Source: Enterovibrio sp045679545
GTDB taxonomy: Bacteria > Pseudomonadota > Gammaproteobacteria > Enterobacterales > Vibrionaceae
Reading direction: 5' to 3'
Assembly: GCF_045679545.1 (NCBI RefSeq)
Contig: NZ_CP166194.1
Coordinates: 1,798,001-1,862,000, forward strand
Length of the DNA: 64,000 nucleotides
The translations under genes and the position numbers were made by a program. Of this stretch, positions 44,457-54,196 are shown in pieces. How positions within the stretch are numbered: position 1 is the stretch's first letter; every line of letters starts with the position of its first letter. The notes below the pieces were generated by a model. It was not told the DNA's origin, ran no database searches, and saw only the letters and a list, made by a program, of their open reading frames with translations.

Positions 44457-46160
44457 ATGACTGACGAAAAAACAAACATTACGGTTAAACAATCGGTTAC
44501 CACCATTGTGGCTCGATCACTGATAGCCATTTTATTGCTGGCCGTGATTATCACTGGGTTTTCGATCATCTCTCTTGCCTCGAGCCTCAATGATGCCTCC
44601 GCCATTAACACGTCTGGCTCGTTGCGCATGCAAAGCTATCGCATTGCGTACGACATTGTTCGGGACTCTCCTCGCCTTCCTGAGCACATCGAATCTTTCG
44701 AGCACTCCTTACTCTCTCCTGAACTGCAACTGTTAGACAACGGTGCCGTTCCACGGGAAATCCGCGAACGTTACAACGCGTTGATTTCAGGTTGGATGCT
44801 TCTTCGTCCAGAACTTCAAGGACCAGATCGGGCGTTCTACCTCGAGCAAGTGGGGTTATTCGTTAACGACATTGATCAGTTTGTGTATGCACTTCAAGAA
44901 CACTCAGAGAATAAGCTTCAAGTTTTGGCAGTGACGGGTAGTGTGGGCCTTGGCCTGATTTTGGCCATCGTATTGTTTCTGATCCAATACACACAGCGTC
45001 GAATCGTACAACCTCTAGCCATGTTGGTTACCGCGAGTCAGCGTATTCAGAACAAAGATTTTGATATTGAATTACCGCCAACACGTAATAATGAGCTCGG
45101 TGTGCTATCAAACAGTTTTGCCATCATGGCGAGCGAGCTAAAAGGGCTTTATGTCAATCTAGAGTCCAGCATTGAGTCAAAAACCCGCAAACTGACTAAA
45201 GCAAACCGTTCGCTAAACGTGCTCTATGACTGCTCTACCCAACTGTCTTCTAGCCTTTTAACAAGGACAACTTTCGAGAACATACTCGATATATCCCTAC
45301 AAGCTGATGGCATTACCGCCTTAAAACTGGATGTACAAAATCCCAATCAATCAGAATGGAATATCACGGCGGGCACACCCAATGAGCGAGGCTGGTATTC
45401 ATTGCCCTTGCAACTGGATGGTGAAGCTCTTGGCACTTTCAGCTGGCAAGGTCAACTCGATATTGTCGACGATGCACTTATCAACAATATTGCATCGATA
45501 CTCGCCCGCGGTGTGCATTACAATCATGCGCAGAAACAAGCTATGCATTTGGCCGTGATGGAAGAACGCGCCACGCTAGCTAGGGAACTGCATGATTCCA
45601 TTGCGCAGTCTTTGTCCTACCTTAAAATCCAAACCAGCTTGCTCAAACGCCATTTACAACGTGTAGAAGCGAGTGATTGTGTATCCATTGCGGATGATAT
45701 TAGCGAGCAGCTTCGCATCGCGTATGACCAGTTACGAGAGCTGCTGAATGCGTTTCGACTGTCGTTATCCCACAGTGATTTTGGTTTGGCACTCGACGAA
45801 ATGGTAGCAACTTTACAAGCACAGACGAATGCAGAAATAACGGTATCAACGACACTGGATACGCTTTCTATGGACGTGCAACATCAAATGCATATTCTGC
45901 AAATTATCCGAGAAGCCTGTGTTAATGCCATCAAGCATGCTGATGCCAACACTATTTCTATAGCCTGTCACCAACACGAAAACCATGCGGTGGTAGAAGT
46001 CGCGGATGATGGCAAAGGGTTTTGTCCTGCCGACGAAAAACCCAACCATTACGGACTTAACATCATGCAAGAGCGCTCAAACATGTTAGGTGGTGAAATC
46101 CAAATCCTTTCGGCCCCCTCACAAGGGTGTCGTGTTGTACTGACCTTTAACTTCGCCTAG
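44457..46160 (+). CDS. narQ: Nitrate/nitrite sensor histidine kinase NarQ
   Basis: 567 residues. Membrane segments at about 20-42 and 158-180 flank a periplasmic helical sensor with the P-box AINTSGSLRMQSYR, the nitrate-binding signature of NarX/NarQ. A HAMP segment (about 182-232) and a central GAF-like part follow. The HisKA_3 phosphoacceptor lies in RATLARELHDSIAQSLSYLK, and the ATPase domain has REACVNAIKHA and DDGKGF. The ATG at 44457 is used although its ribosome binding site is weak; the frame is open from 44385. narP follows after 10 bp. It is divergent from the nap operon it controls. Confidence 0.92.
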   Translation: MTDEKTNITVKQSVTTIVARSLIAILLLAVIITGFSIISLASSLNDASAINTSGSLRMQSYRIAYDIVRDSPRLPEHIESFEHSLLSPELQLLDNGAVPREIRERYNALISGWMLLRPELQGPDRAFYLEQVGLFVNDIDQFVYALQEHSENKLQVLAVTGSVGLGLILAIVLFLIQYTQRRIVQPLAMLVTASQRIQNKDFDIELPPTRNNELGVLSNSFAIMASELKGLYVNLESSIESKTRKLTKANRSLNVLYDCSTQLSSSLLTRTTFENILDISLQADGITALKLDVQNPNQSEWNITAGTPNERGWYSLPLQLDGEALGTFSWQGQLDIVDDALINNIASILARGVHYNHAQKQAMHLAVMEERATLARELHDSIAQSLSYLKIQTSLLKRHLQRVEASDCVSIADDISEQLRIAYDQLRELLNAFRLSLSHSDFGLALDEMVATLQAQTNAEITVSTTLDTLSMDVQHQMHILQIIREACVNAIKHADANTISIACHQHENHAVVEVADDGKGFCPADEKPNHYGLNIMQERSNMLGGEIQILSAPSQGCRVVLTFNFA

Positions 46161-46170
46161 GAGGCTGTTT

Positions 46171-46800
46171 ATGTGTGCATGGCATGTGCTGCTTGTTGAT
46201 GATCACCCGCTGATGCGCAAAGGCATTTCTCAGCTCTTAAAATTTGAGCCTGAATTTGCATCTGTGTCTGAGGCAAGCAATGGCACTGATGCCATCGCAG
46301 AAGTTTCTCGGTCTGAACCCGATCTGATCATTCTCGACCTGAACATGAAAGGGTTGTCTGGGCTGGATACACTAAAAGCGTTAAGGCATGACGGTTGCAC
46401 CGCCTTTATTGTGATTTTGACCGTATCGGACAGCCCGAATGATATTCACGCCATTGTACAAGCTGGGGCTGATGGCTATTTGCTCAAGGACAGTGAGCCA
46501 GAAGAATTAATTGAAAAACTTAAAATGGCGATGTCCGGCAAGAAAGCATTTAGTGAACAGGTTAATGCGCATCTTGCCAATAGTGAGCAAATGGCATCAC
46601 CACTCAACGATCTCACAGATCGAGAATTGCAAATTCTGCAACAGGTCGCGAAAGGGTTTCGTAACAAGCAAATTGCTGAGAATCTGTTCATCTCTGAAGC
46701 AACAGTAAAGGTTCATTTGAAAAACCTACTGAAGAAACTCGGGGTCGATTCTCGTGTCGCGGCGACTGTGTTGTATTTGGAAAACGAAAACATGGATTGA
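46171..46800 (+). CDS. narP: Nitrate/nitrite response regulator NarP
   Basis: 209-residue LuxR/NarL-type regulator. The receiver domain opens HVLLVDDHPLMRKGI; the phosphoacceptor is Asp56 in LIILDLNMKGLSG, and Lys is in GYLLKDSEPEELI. The C-terminal helix-turn-helix reads LTDRELQILQQVAKGFRNKQIAE and SEATVKVHLKNLLKKLGV. It should bind 7-2-7 heptamer pairs such as the one at 44355. AGGAGG precedes the ATG. A tandem 13-bp triplicate begins in its last codons. Confidence 0.93.
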   Translation: MCAWHVLLVDDHPLMRKGISQLLKFEPEFASVSEASNGTDAIAEVSRSEPDLIILDLNMKGLSGLDTLKALRHDGCTAFIVILTVSDSPNDIHAIVQAGADGYLLKDSEPEELIEKLKMAMSGKKAFSEQVNAHLANSEQMASPLNDLTDRELQILQQVAKGFRNKQIAENLFISEATVKVHLKNLLKKLGVDSRVAATVLYLENENMD

Positions 46801-46834
46801 AGGCATGTGTTGAAGGCATGAATTAAAGGCATGC
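46796..46834. repeat. Three tandem 13-bp repeats at the narP stop codon
   Basis: ATTGAAGGCATGT, GTTGAAGGCATGA and ATTAAAGGCATGC follow directly on each other. The first includes the narP stop codon. Confidence 0.8.
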
Positions 46835-46930
46835 ATGGTTAGACGATCTGCACGGTATCGCGCGCGTCTTACTACTTTGCCTTGTACACAACAGCCTCTA
46901 GATGCTTGGGTATGTCAGTGCTGGAAATAA

Positions 46931-46962
46931 AAAAGGGAGGAACACGAATGTTCCTCCCTTTT
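46931..46962. terminator. Bidirectional intrinsic terminator
   Basis: AAAAGGGAGGAACA-CGAA-TGTTCCTCCCTTTT is a 14-bp perfect stem with a 4-nt loop. It lies between narP and the convergent RTX gene. Confidence 0.93.
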
Positions 46963-47007
46963 GTCGTTTTACAGGCCTGCACGAAAGCAAAAGCCTTTTA
47001 CGAACAG

Positions 47008-49680
47008 TTAGAAAATATCAGTACCGTTCAACGTGACGTTTTCTGCATCCGTCCATACAGTGATGGTGCGATCAGCAAAGTCATGGGTGAATACATACGC
47101 ATTCAACTCACCCACTTGTGCGTTGCTCAGCCCAAGAAGGCTAATCATTTCAGCGGAAATCGGCGCATTCACCGTTCCATTTGCGTCATAGCTCCAAGGC
47201 GTACCATTTAGGTTGAAGCTGTCTTCGCCAGCACCAAGGTGCGCGATAAAGCCATCCCAATCGTCTGGTGTACCCAAGTCTTCACCAAATGGAGCGTCAG
47301 ACTGAGACCAGATTTCATTTGGGTTGATAGTCACAACTTGATCACCTTCGTCACCAATCACGGCTTCAATTTGTGCCATTACGTTACCCGTGATCGACGA
47401 ATCAGACTGGTAAGAAACACCGGTGAAATCGACGTTTGCATCGCCATTAACCAGCATTTGGTCAAAACCATTGTCCGCATTGTACATGGATTTGTTAACG
47501 ACTCTGCCAGCAGAATTCGTGACACTCAGGCCAACAAAGTCATCTTCACCGAAGATAAAGACATCGTCACCCGCGCTACCGCGGTATTCATCAACACCTG
47601 TACCACCATCGATTTTCACATCGCTGCCAGGGCCGCCATCCAAATAGTCATCACCAGCACCACCATAAAGCTCATCTTTACCTGGACCACCAAAGATTTG
47701 GTCGTTACCTTCGCCACCTTCGATGATATCGTCACCATTTTGGCCGTAAAGGATATCGTCACCCACACCGCCCATGATGTGGTCATTGTCATCACCACCG
47801 TAAATGGTGTCGTTACCTTCTTCACCATAAATCGTATCGGCATCACTTTCTTCAACGACCTGGGTTGCGCTCACTTTCATCACAACGTCATTAAAGTCTT
47901 TGTCGCCAAGGCACCACAGATCTTCCCAGCATGAATTTTCACCAGAATTGATTTCATGATCTTGGCGGTCACCATTTTTACCGGTTTCAGACACATAACC
48001 ACCAGCAGTCAGGCTACCTTGACCAAACACAGGGCTACCACTGGCAAAGCTCAGCGTAATTTCACCCTCGTTGAAGCCTTTTGTGTCGCCATCTGGAATG
48101 ATGAATAGGCCGATTTTCGCCGCGCCGTCAACATCGATAACTGCTTGCGCCGCACTATCTAGCTTGGCATTGTCAGCCATCACGAATGCTTTTAACACAT
48201 TGCCGTTTTCGTCCAGCACATAGTAACCAACACTGTTACTGTATGACGCGCTTGAGGTGATATTAGACAGATCTAACGTAACAGCGTCGCCGTTGCTCAC
48301 ATCCCAGTAACCATCGGCACCACGATCGAGATCAAGTGTTTGGCGACCAATCTGACCGCCATAGATGAGATCATCACCTGTGCCGCCATGAATTTCGTCA
48401 TCGCCCCATTGACCGTAGATGGTGTCATTACCCGCACCACCGTCAATGTAATCTTCATCATTAGAAATCTGAGTGGTGTCTTCCGAGACAGTGGCGTAAT
48501 CAATATCATTGATATTGCAGTACGAATTTGGCACCAAAGACAATTGGGTTGAGGCTGTAATTTCTGGCCCTTCCAATTGAAGCAACAAGTTGCCGTTTTC
48601 ATTCAGATTGTTGTAGTGATGGCCATTACCATCAAGATCAACGTCGATAATCGCAAACTTGTAGACATTGCCTTCGCTATCACAATACTTCAGCGTGTAA
48701 TCAAGGTTAACGGAATACGTATTGCCATCGATCGTCACTGTTTGCGTCTTGTCGTCGGAATATTCGTTACAGTAGTTGTCGCCGTTTAGCTTTCCATCAT
48801 CGTCTTGGAAAGTCACTTTGGTTGAACCACCATCAAACGCGAGCTTAGTTGGGAAACAGGAGGTATGGAACTCACCACCAGAAGGCATAGTGAAATCATT
48901 CCCCATCTGGAATACGTTTACACATGGGTCAGCATTAAAGTTAGGAGAAGCTGTATTGCCGTAGATAGTATCGTCGCCGTCACCGCCAAACAGTTGATCC
49001 TGGCCGTTGTCGCCTTCGATGTAATCGTTACCGCCCTGTCCGTAGACAGTGTCATTTCCATCACCCGCAGTAATGACATCATCGCCACCCACACTTGGGT
49101 CTACTGCAGGGTCGGTGATTGATGCGTAATCTAAGCTACTGATGTTGTGATAAGAATTTGGAACCAGAGAAAGCTGAGTGCTACCTGTAATTTCAGGACC
49201 ATCAAGTTGGATCAGGATTTTGCCGTTCTCACCCACATTGTTGTAGTGATTACCAGACCCGTCTGCATCAATATCAACCACGGCGAAGGTATAAATGTTG
49301 CCAGCGGCATCGCAATATTTCAGGCCGTAATCGACATTGACACCAAACTCTTGACCACCAATTTCAACAGTCTGAGATTTGTCGTCAGAATACTCGTTGC
49401 ACGCGTCATCACCATTGAGTTTTGCATCATCATCGTTAAACGTTACTTGGGTGGCTGAACCAGCGAAATTGAGAGTTGGAGGGAAGTTCCAAGTGTGGAA
49501 TTCGCCGCTTGTTGCACTAAAGTCATCACCCAAAATGAAAACCGAGCCCGTTGAGCCGTTGCCCGATGAAGAGCCGACATCGCCGTAAATCACATCATCC
49601 CCTGCACGACCTTCAATATAGTCATCACCGAGGGTGCCATTGAGTTGATCAACGCCGCCTGTACCTATGATATTCGCCAT
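47008..49680 (-). CDS. RTX protein with duplicated cysteine-containing module and DUF4114-like module
   Basis: 890 residues, calcium-binding and probably secreted by a type I system; no N-terminal signal. Order: RTX nonapeptides (6-38); module A (about 46-192); RTX (197-243); module B (about 252-399), closely similar to A; RTX (402-445); a DUF4114-like module (about 450-610, with YYVLDENGNVLKAFVMADN and WEDLWCLGDKDFNDVVMKVSA); an RTX block (613-697, GGAGDDYLDGG type); and a tail of 190 residues ending TLNGTDIF. Modules A and B share GDDF...GEFHT, VTF-DDD-KLNGD, CNEYSDDK-QTV, KYCD, NGN-HYNN and GPEITxSTQLSLVPNSY; I do not recognise this module. The tail differs from the VCA0849-type target of the other two secreted proteins. 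AGAGGA precedes the ATG. Function unknown; an extracellular binding or structural role is inferred. Confidence 0.9.
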   Translation of the reverse strand: MANIIGTGGVDQLNGTLGDDYIEGRAGDDVIYGDVGSSSGNGSTGSVFILGDDFSATSGEFHTWNFPPTLNFAGSATQVTFNDDDAKLNGDDACNEYSDDKSQTVEIGGQEFGVNVDYGLKYCDAAGNIYTFAVVDIDADGSGNHYNNVGENGKILIQLDGPEITGSTQLSLVPNSYHNISSLDYASITDPAVDPSVGGDDVITAGDGNDTVYGQGGNDYIEGDNGQDQLFGGDGDDTIYGNTASPNFNADPCVNVFQMGNDFTMPSGGEFHTSCFPTKLAFDGGSTKVTFQDDDGKLNGDNYCNEYSDDKTQTVTIDGNTYSVNLDYTLKYCDSEGNVYKFAIIDVDLDGNGHHYNNLNENGNLLLQLEGPEITASTQLSLVPNSYCNINDIDYATVSEDTTQISNDEDYIDGGAGNDTIYGQWGDDEIHGGTGDDLIYGGQIGRQTLDLDRGADGYWDVSNGDAVTLDLSNITSSASYSNSVGYYVLDENGNVLKAFVMADNAKLDSAAQAVIDVDGAAKIGLFIIPDGDTKGFNEGEITLSFASGSPVFGQGSLTAGGYVSETGKNGDRQDHEINSGENSCWEDLWCLGDKDFNDVVMKVSATQVVEESDADTIYGEEGNDTIYGGDDNDHIMGGVGDDILYGQNGDDIIEGGEGNDQIFGGPGKDELYGGAGDDYLDGGPGSDVKIDGGTGVDEYRGSAGDDVFIFGEDDFVGLSVTNSAGRVVNKSMYNADNGFDQMLVNGDANVDFTGVSYQSDSSITGNVMAQIEAVIGDEGDQVVTINPNEIWSQSDAPFGEDLGTPDDWDGFIAHLGAGEDSFNLNGTPWSYDANGTVNAPISAEMISLLGLSNAQVGELNAYVFTHDFADRTITVWTDAENVTLNGTDIF

Positions 49681-50163
49681 TATTTATTCCTCTTATTTGC
49701 TAGCAAGAGGCAGCACGGCCATCTCTTTCAACGTTAAATCAAAGAGATCCGAAACTTTCCGTCCCCGTCTCACAACAGGTTTGGCTTTTTTCTCCGAATA
49801 GGTGTCCTATTGATAGTTTCACGTATGTGAGTATTTAGGTGGGCGCCTACAACATCTCTACCACGACATTCTTAATGCACTTTCTGGATTACGCCTCAGT
49901 TACTTCCATGACAGATTGGTAGATCGACTAGTTCGGAGCAAGGCTGGAGGCCGCATTTAATGGGAATATCAGGCCAAGTATTGGCCTTAAATTAACCACC
50001 AAGCAGAAAAAGCTGAGACAGCATGAGAAAAGGACGAGCGGAATTTCAGTCTGATGACTGATTTGAGGATGAATGATCCAATATTTGTGACATTTCCCAG
50101 TATATGTATGGGAAGGAGGACAGATAGACCATCTAGCAATGACCTATCTGTTCAGCTTAAAGA
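49681..50163. promoter_or_regulatory. 483-bp region upstream of the RTX gene
   Basis: Holds the RTX gene promoter and leader. A hairpin at 49721-49748 lies in the leader. TTCCCA (50094-50099) and TGGGAA (50109-50114) form a second inverted repeat just downstream of the POT gene, without a T-run. No ORF is convincing. Confidence 0.45.
49721..49748 (-). other. Leader hairpin of the RTX gene
   Basis: ATCTCTTT and AAAGAGAT are perfect 8-bp arms around 12 bp, about 40 bp upstream of the start codon at 49680. It could be an mRNA stem or an operator. Confidence 0.45.
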
Positions 50164-51582
50164 CTACGCGATCATGGCCGGTTTTTCTGTTAACGTTTTG
50201 TTTGTTTCTGTCATGGTTTCGTCAATTAGTGCTGACGTACCTTCCGCACCATGCATCCAATTAACAAGCTTGTTCGAGCACAGAATCAGTAACATGCCCG
50301 CCACGGCTGACGTGATCGCAATACCACTGAAAATGGCCAACGGACCTGCGTCGCCAACATGGCTTCCAACAAAACCTGCCACGTAGTTTGCCACGGCATT
50401 TGCACAGAACCATGTACCCATCATCACCGACATCAACCGCAATGGAGCTAACTTGGTGATCAAAGACAGTCCTATCGGCGACAAACACAGTTCACCAAGT
50501 GTATGGAAAAAGTAGGCTCCGACTAACCACCACATTGACGCTTTAATGGACATGTCAGTGCCCTGCTGAAGCGCTGCGCCTATCATGCAAACGAAGCCAA
50601 GCGACAAGAAACCCATTGCCATGGCAAATTTAATCGGAGAGCTCGGCTCATTCGCACCGAGTCTGCCCCAAAACATCGCCAATAATGGCGCAAAAACGAT
50701 GATGAACATTGGATTAAGAGATTGGAACCAAGCGGCTGGCACTTCAAAATTCCCTAGTATTCGATTGGTGTAATCTTGAGAGTAGATGTTCATCAAACCA
50801 CCGGCTTGCTCAAATCCCGCCCAGAAAATGATCACGAACAGGCTCATCACCACAATGACTTTTAGGCGATCACGTTCTATTTTGGTGAGCGGTTGTTTTT
50901 CAATTGAGCCCATCTTACGACGTTGTTCGACTGCCGCAGGCTCAATACCAATCTTACCCAATACGCGGTTAGCAAATAGTAATTGCACCACTAAAGACAG
51001 CAACATTCCGACACCAGCACAGAGGAAACCAGCTTTCCATCCATAATGAGTCGATGCCGTACCAGCAATAAGCCCTGCAAGCAGAGAACCCAAGTTGATG
51101 CCCATGTAGAAGATGGTGAACGCGCCGTCTCGACGGTTATCCCCCTCTTTATACAGTTGACCAACCATGGTTGAAATATTGGGTTTGAATAAGCCATTCC
51201 CCACAATCAAGAAACCCAAACCTACGTAGAAAGCTTGAAGTTCGAACGGGTCTATAACGCTATTTGGCAAGGCAAGTGTGAACTGCCCGATGGCCATCAA
51301 TGCACCACCAATGATGATTGAACGACGCTGACCGAGAAAGTTATCCGCGAGCCATCCGCCCAATACAGGGGTGAGATAAACTAATCCGGTGTAAATACCG
51401 TAGAGATTGAGCGCGTCTTGTGTCGTCCATCCGAGACCGCCGTTGATGGTTTTATCAGTGAGGTAAAGCACCAGAATGGCGCGCATGGCGTAGAAAGAAA
51501 AACGTTCCCATAATTCTGTGCCGCACAGAAGGAACAAGCCGCGAGGATGACCAAGCCAATCTGACTGTCTGTTTGAATTCAT
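50164..51582 (-). CDS. Proton-coupled peptide transporter (POT/PTR family)
   Basis: 472 residues, 12-14 membrane helices. The PTR2 signature ELWERFSFYAMRAILVLYL (about 23-41) contains the E-x-x-E-R-F proton motif, and FYMGINLGSLLAGLIAG is the second family signature. It imports di- and tripeptides with protons, like DtpA-D. ATG start. Monocistronic; the upstream neighbour on the same strand ends in a terminator. Confidence 0.92.
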   Translation of the reverse strand: MNSNRQSDWLGHPRGLFLLCGTELWERFSFYAMRAILVLYLTDKTINGGLGWTTQDALNLYGIYTGLVYLTPVLGGWLADNFLGQRRSIIIGGALMAIGQFTLALPNSVIDPFELQAFYVGLGFLIVGNGLFKPNISTMVGQLYKEGDNRRDGAFTIFYMGINLGSLLAGLIAGTASTHYGWKAGFLCAGVGMLLSLVVQLLFANRVLGKIGIEPAAVEQRRKMGSIEKQPLTKIERDRLKVIVVMSLFVIIFWAGFEQAGGLMNIYSQDYTNRILGNFEVPAAWFQSLNPMFIIVFAPLLAMFWGRLGANEPSSPIKFAMAMGFLSLGFVCMIGAALQQGTDMSIKASMWWLVGAYFFHTLGELCLSPIGLSLITKLAPLRLMSVMMGTWFCANAVANYVAGFVGSHVGDAGPLAIFSGIAITSAVAGMLLILCSNKLVNWMHGAEGTSALIDETMTETNKTLTEKPAMIA

Positions 51583-51756
51583 TGAGTATTTACCGCCTAT
51601 CTGTTTAACTCAGCGGGATTGAATATGGACCTCCTTTTCCTCTCAGACTCCGCTACAGGGCGTACAGACTGCCCGAATTTGATTTATCTCGCAATTATTT
51701 CATGCAAAAAAATCATTTACGTTTGTGTGGTTACTTTTACACAACATTTACGAAGG

Positions 51757-51798
51757 TCAAAAAAAGCAGGAATCCCATAGGGTGTTCCTGCTTTTTTT
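51757..51798 (-). terminator. Intrinsic terminator of the Bcr/CflA gene
   Basis: AAAAAAGCAGGAA and TTCCTGCTTTTTT form a 13-bp stem. Reading on the minus strand it follows the stop of the efflux gene and ends in T-run. Confidence 0.88.
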
Positions 51799-51874
51799 CT
51801 TGTTACAGACGGTGAAGTCGCTCTGCGAGAAACGCACTGCGTTACTCACGAATGCAGACACATGAACCTGCTGT

Positions 51875-53077
51875 CTAGGCGGCGAGCGGAAGATCGGGCA
51901 CCATTTTCTGACGTCGACATAACAACAAGCCTAAGCCTGAGAGCACCGCCATTGTCAGCAAGATCGCACCCAACGAAAACTGGTCGTTGACGTTCATTTT
52001 AGCGGCAAGCAAGGTAAAGAAACCCGCGGCCATATTTTGCACGCCCCCTAATACAGCACCAGCGGTGCCCGCATGCCGCGGAAACGGCGACACAGCACCC
52101 GTGGTTGCCGCAGGGAACAAGATACCCGCCCCCATAAAGTAAACAAATGCTCCACCAATCAAGGTCTCAATCGTAATAAGACCTTTCAGGCCAGGCAGAA
52201 ATACGACTAACGCACCAAGCATGAGTAAAACCGAGCCCACCACGAGAGACTTTGTTGCTGACCAACGGCTTTCAATGACACTAGAAAGCCAAGATCCCAG
52301 CATAAACCCCGGTAACGGAAGCACGAACAACAGACTCACTGTGGTGGCACTTAGCCCAAGTGTACTGCCAAGTAATACCCCAGCTGCCGCTTCAAAAACG
52401 GCAATGCCAGAAAACACCGCAATCAAACAAATCAGATAGCCCTGAAACTGACGGTTACTCATAACATGATGGTAGCTTTTCATCACCGAATCACGGCGAC
52501 GAACCTCTGGTGGCAACGTTTCTTGGAAGTAGACCGACATGATGAGATACACCACTGCGGCCAGTACAAACAAGAATACATAACTCGCTTGCCACTGGAA
52601 GTGAACACTCAAGAAGCCACCCAGCACAGGGGCAATCAGTGGGGAGAAAATCAACCCGACACTGACCAAGCTATTTGCTCGATGTAAACGACTGCCTTCG
52701 AAGCAATCTCGGGTTAAGGTGCGCGCCATGGCTCCACCGCTGCCAATACCAGCCCCTTGAATCACACTACCCAGAAGGAAAAGTTCGAATGACGGCGCTG
52801 CAAGCGTCACTGCAGTACCAACGAGATAGATGCCAAGACCCGTCAATATAATCGGTTTACGACCAAAGCGATCAGACAATGGACCATAGATGAACTGAGA
52901 CAGGCCATAAGGGATCAAATAGCACGCCATGACTGCTTGAAGCATTGCAGGCGACACTTGAAAGTCTTCCGCCATTAAAGCCATAGACGGAATGTACATG
53001 GTTTGTGTCATCTGACCGACCGCAGCCAGAATGATGATCATCAGTAAAACTTTTGAAATAGGCGTTGTCGCAGACAT
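51875..53077 (-). CDS. Bcr/CflA-family drug efflux transporter (MFS)
   Basis: 400 residues, 12 membrane helices of the DHA1 drug/proton antiporter group. Motif A reads LSQFIYGPLSDRFGRKPIILTG after helix 2, and GSVIQGAGIGSGGAMARTLTRDCF is typical of the Bcr/CflA branch. Close relatives include EmrD-like and Bcr pumps. The ATG at 53077 (MSATTPIS) is used; the frame runs to 53098. Substrate unknown. The region between it and ribA (53078-53450) holds only the ribA terminator and AT-rich promoter sequence. Confidence 0.88.
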   Translation of the reverse strand: MSATTPISKVLLMIIILAAVGQMTQTMYIPSMALMAEDFQVSPAMLQAVMACYLIPYGLSQFIYGPLSDRFGRKPIILTGLGIYLVGTAVTLAAPSFELFLLGSVIQGAGIGSGGAMARTLTRDCFEGSRLHRANSLVSVGLIFSPLIAPVLGGFLSVHFQWQASYVFLFVLAAVVYLIMSVYFQETLPPEVRRRDSVMKSYHHVMSNRQFQGYLICLIAVFSGIAVFEAAAGVLLGSTLGLSATTVSLLFVLPLPGFMLGSWLSSVIESRWSATKSLVVGSVLLMLGALVVFLPGLKGLITIETLIGGAFVYFMGAGILFPAATTGAVSPFPRHAGTAGAVLGGVQNMAAGFFTLLAAKMNVNDQFSLGAILLTMAVLSGLGLLLCRRQKMVPDLPLAA

Positions 53078-53450
53078 CACCAACACTCCCCAAAGCAAGC
53101 AAAATAAACAAGTTTCTTTTATGCGAAGCGGCGATTTAAGAAGAGACTATTTCACCCGAGTTAACCCAGATTTAAGAGAATACGGTTGCCGACGCTAATT
53201 TTGGCAGATAGTAGTGGCGGGAGCGGAATGAAACAACATAAAAAGCGAGTTTCACACACGATAAGAAATCATAGAAAGGATTAGTTTTACTAATGCTTTT
53301 ATTTTGTCAGCGATGGGCAATATAGCGTTGGGCAGAATCTGACCAAACTCTGTGCAAAAAAAAGCAGCGCCATGCGCTGCTTATTCAAACAAATCCATAT
53401 ACCCGATATATCAATTCACTATTCGGTCATTGTCATTTTCATTAAGCTGC
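53078..53450. other. 373-bp intergenic region between ribA and the efflux gene
   Basis: Contains the ribA terminator near 53362 and the efflux gene promoter. Otherwise nothing is recognised. Confidence 0.4.
53356..53382 (-). terminator. Intrinsic terminator of ribA
   Basis: AAGCAGCGC-CAT-GCGCTGCTT with an A-run on the left of the + strand, so on the minus strand a 9-bp stem is followed by T-run, about 70 bp after the ribA stop. Confidence 0.82.
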
Positions 53451-54050
53451 TTAATCAATGGACAGCTTGTGGTGACCGTGTGAAACCTTCGCTTTCAGGT
53501 ATTTTTTATTGCCATCTTTCAAGTGAGCTTGCGTACCCACAACCGCTTCAAGAGTGATACCGTATTCTTGTATCTCTTTAATCTTTTTCGGGTTGTTGGT
53601 AATTAGGCGGACTGTTGTCGAGTCCAACGCCTTTAGCATATCCGCAGCGTCTTCAAAGCTTCTTAAATCATCCGGGAAACCAAGATGATTATTGGCTTGA
53701 TATGTGTCCATGCCTTGGCTTTGCAGCTCATAGGCATCTAATTTATTGTAAAGCCCGATGCCACGACCTTCTTGGCGGAGATACAGCAAGATACCGCCCT
53801 GCTCACCCATTTTCTGGATGGTTTCTTCAAGTTGTTCGCCACAATCGCAGCGTGAAGAATGGAAGACATCGCCAGTAAGACACTCTGAGTGCATTCTGAC
53901 CAGAGGCGCACTTTGCTGCCGATCAGCGCTATTGAAGATAATCGCGACGTGCTCTTGATCCGAGTTCAGTCCCTCAAATGACAGGATTTCAGCAGGGATA
54001 TTGCTCCCAACACCAACATTCAAAAAGACTCTTGCTCTAATTTTTGCCAT
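53451..54050 (-). CDS. ribA: GTP cyclohydrolase II
   Basis: 199 residues, single-domain RibA catalysing the first step of riboflavin synthesis: GTP to the diamino-pyrimidinone phosphate, formate and pyrophosphate. Zinc ligands are in MHSECLTGDVFHSSRCDCG, the substrate motif is LRQEGRGIGLYNKLDAY, and NNPKKIKEI is the conserved end motif. The ATG at 54050 gives the usual RibA length (196 in E. coli); the frame is open to 54164. It is not fused to RibB. No FMN riboswitch is visible upstream. It lies away from other riboflavin genes, as is common for stand-alone ribA. Confidence 0.9.
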   Translation of the reverse strand: MAKIRARVFLNVGVGSNIPAEILSFEGLNSDQEHVAIIFNSADRQQSAPLVRMHSECLTGDVFHSSRCDCGEQLEETIQKMGEQGGILLYLRQEGRGIGLYNKLDAYELQSQGMDTYQANNHLGFPDDLRSFEDAADMLKALDSTTVRLITNNPKKIKEIQEYGITLEAVVGTQAHLKDGNKKYLKAKVSHGHHKLSID

Positions 54051-54196
54051 CGACTGTAATTCTCTGTTTTTGTTCGGTGTTAGCCGAATATGTACTGCCC
54101 TATACTGCATCACCATCATCCTAGAATTGTTATAATGTAACACTTCAAATGGTGAGGCGGGCAATCGTACCAGAACTCCTACTCACTGCCAACATC

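Noticed and set aside
46882..47211. 109-codon frame downstream of narP
   Set aside because: It runs through a strong terminator and the C-terminus of the convergent RTX gene.
50094..50114. TTCCCA/TGGGAA inverted repeat as terminator of the POT gene
   Set aside because: Only 6 bp of stem and no T-run on the minus strand; listed only as part of the intergenic region.
54051..54196. FMN riboswitch upstream of ribA
   Set aside because: The gap is too short and lacks the conserved FMN-element segments.
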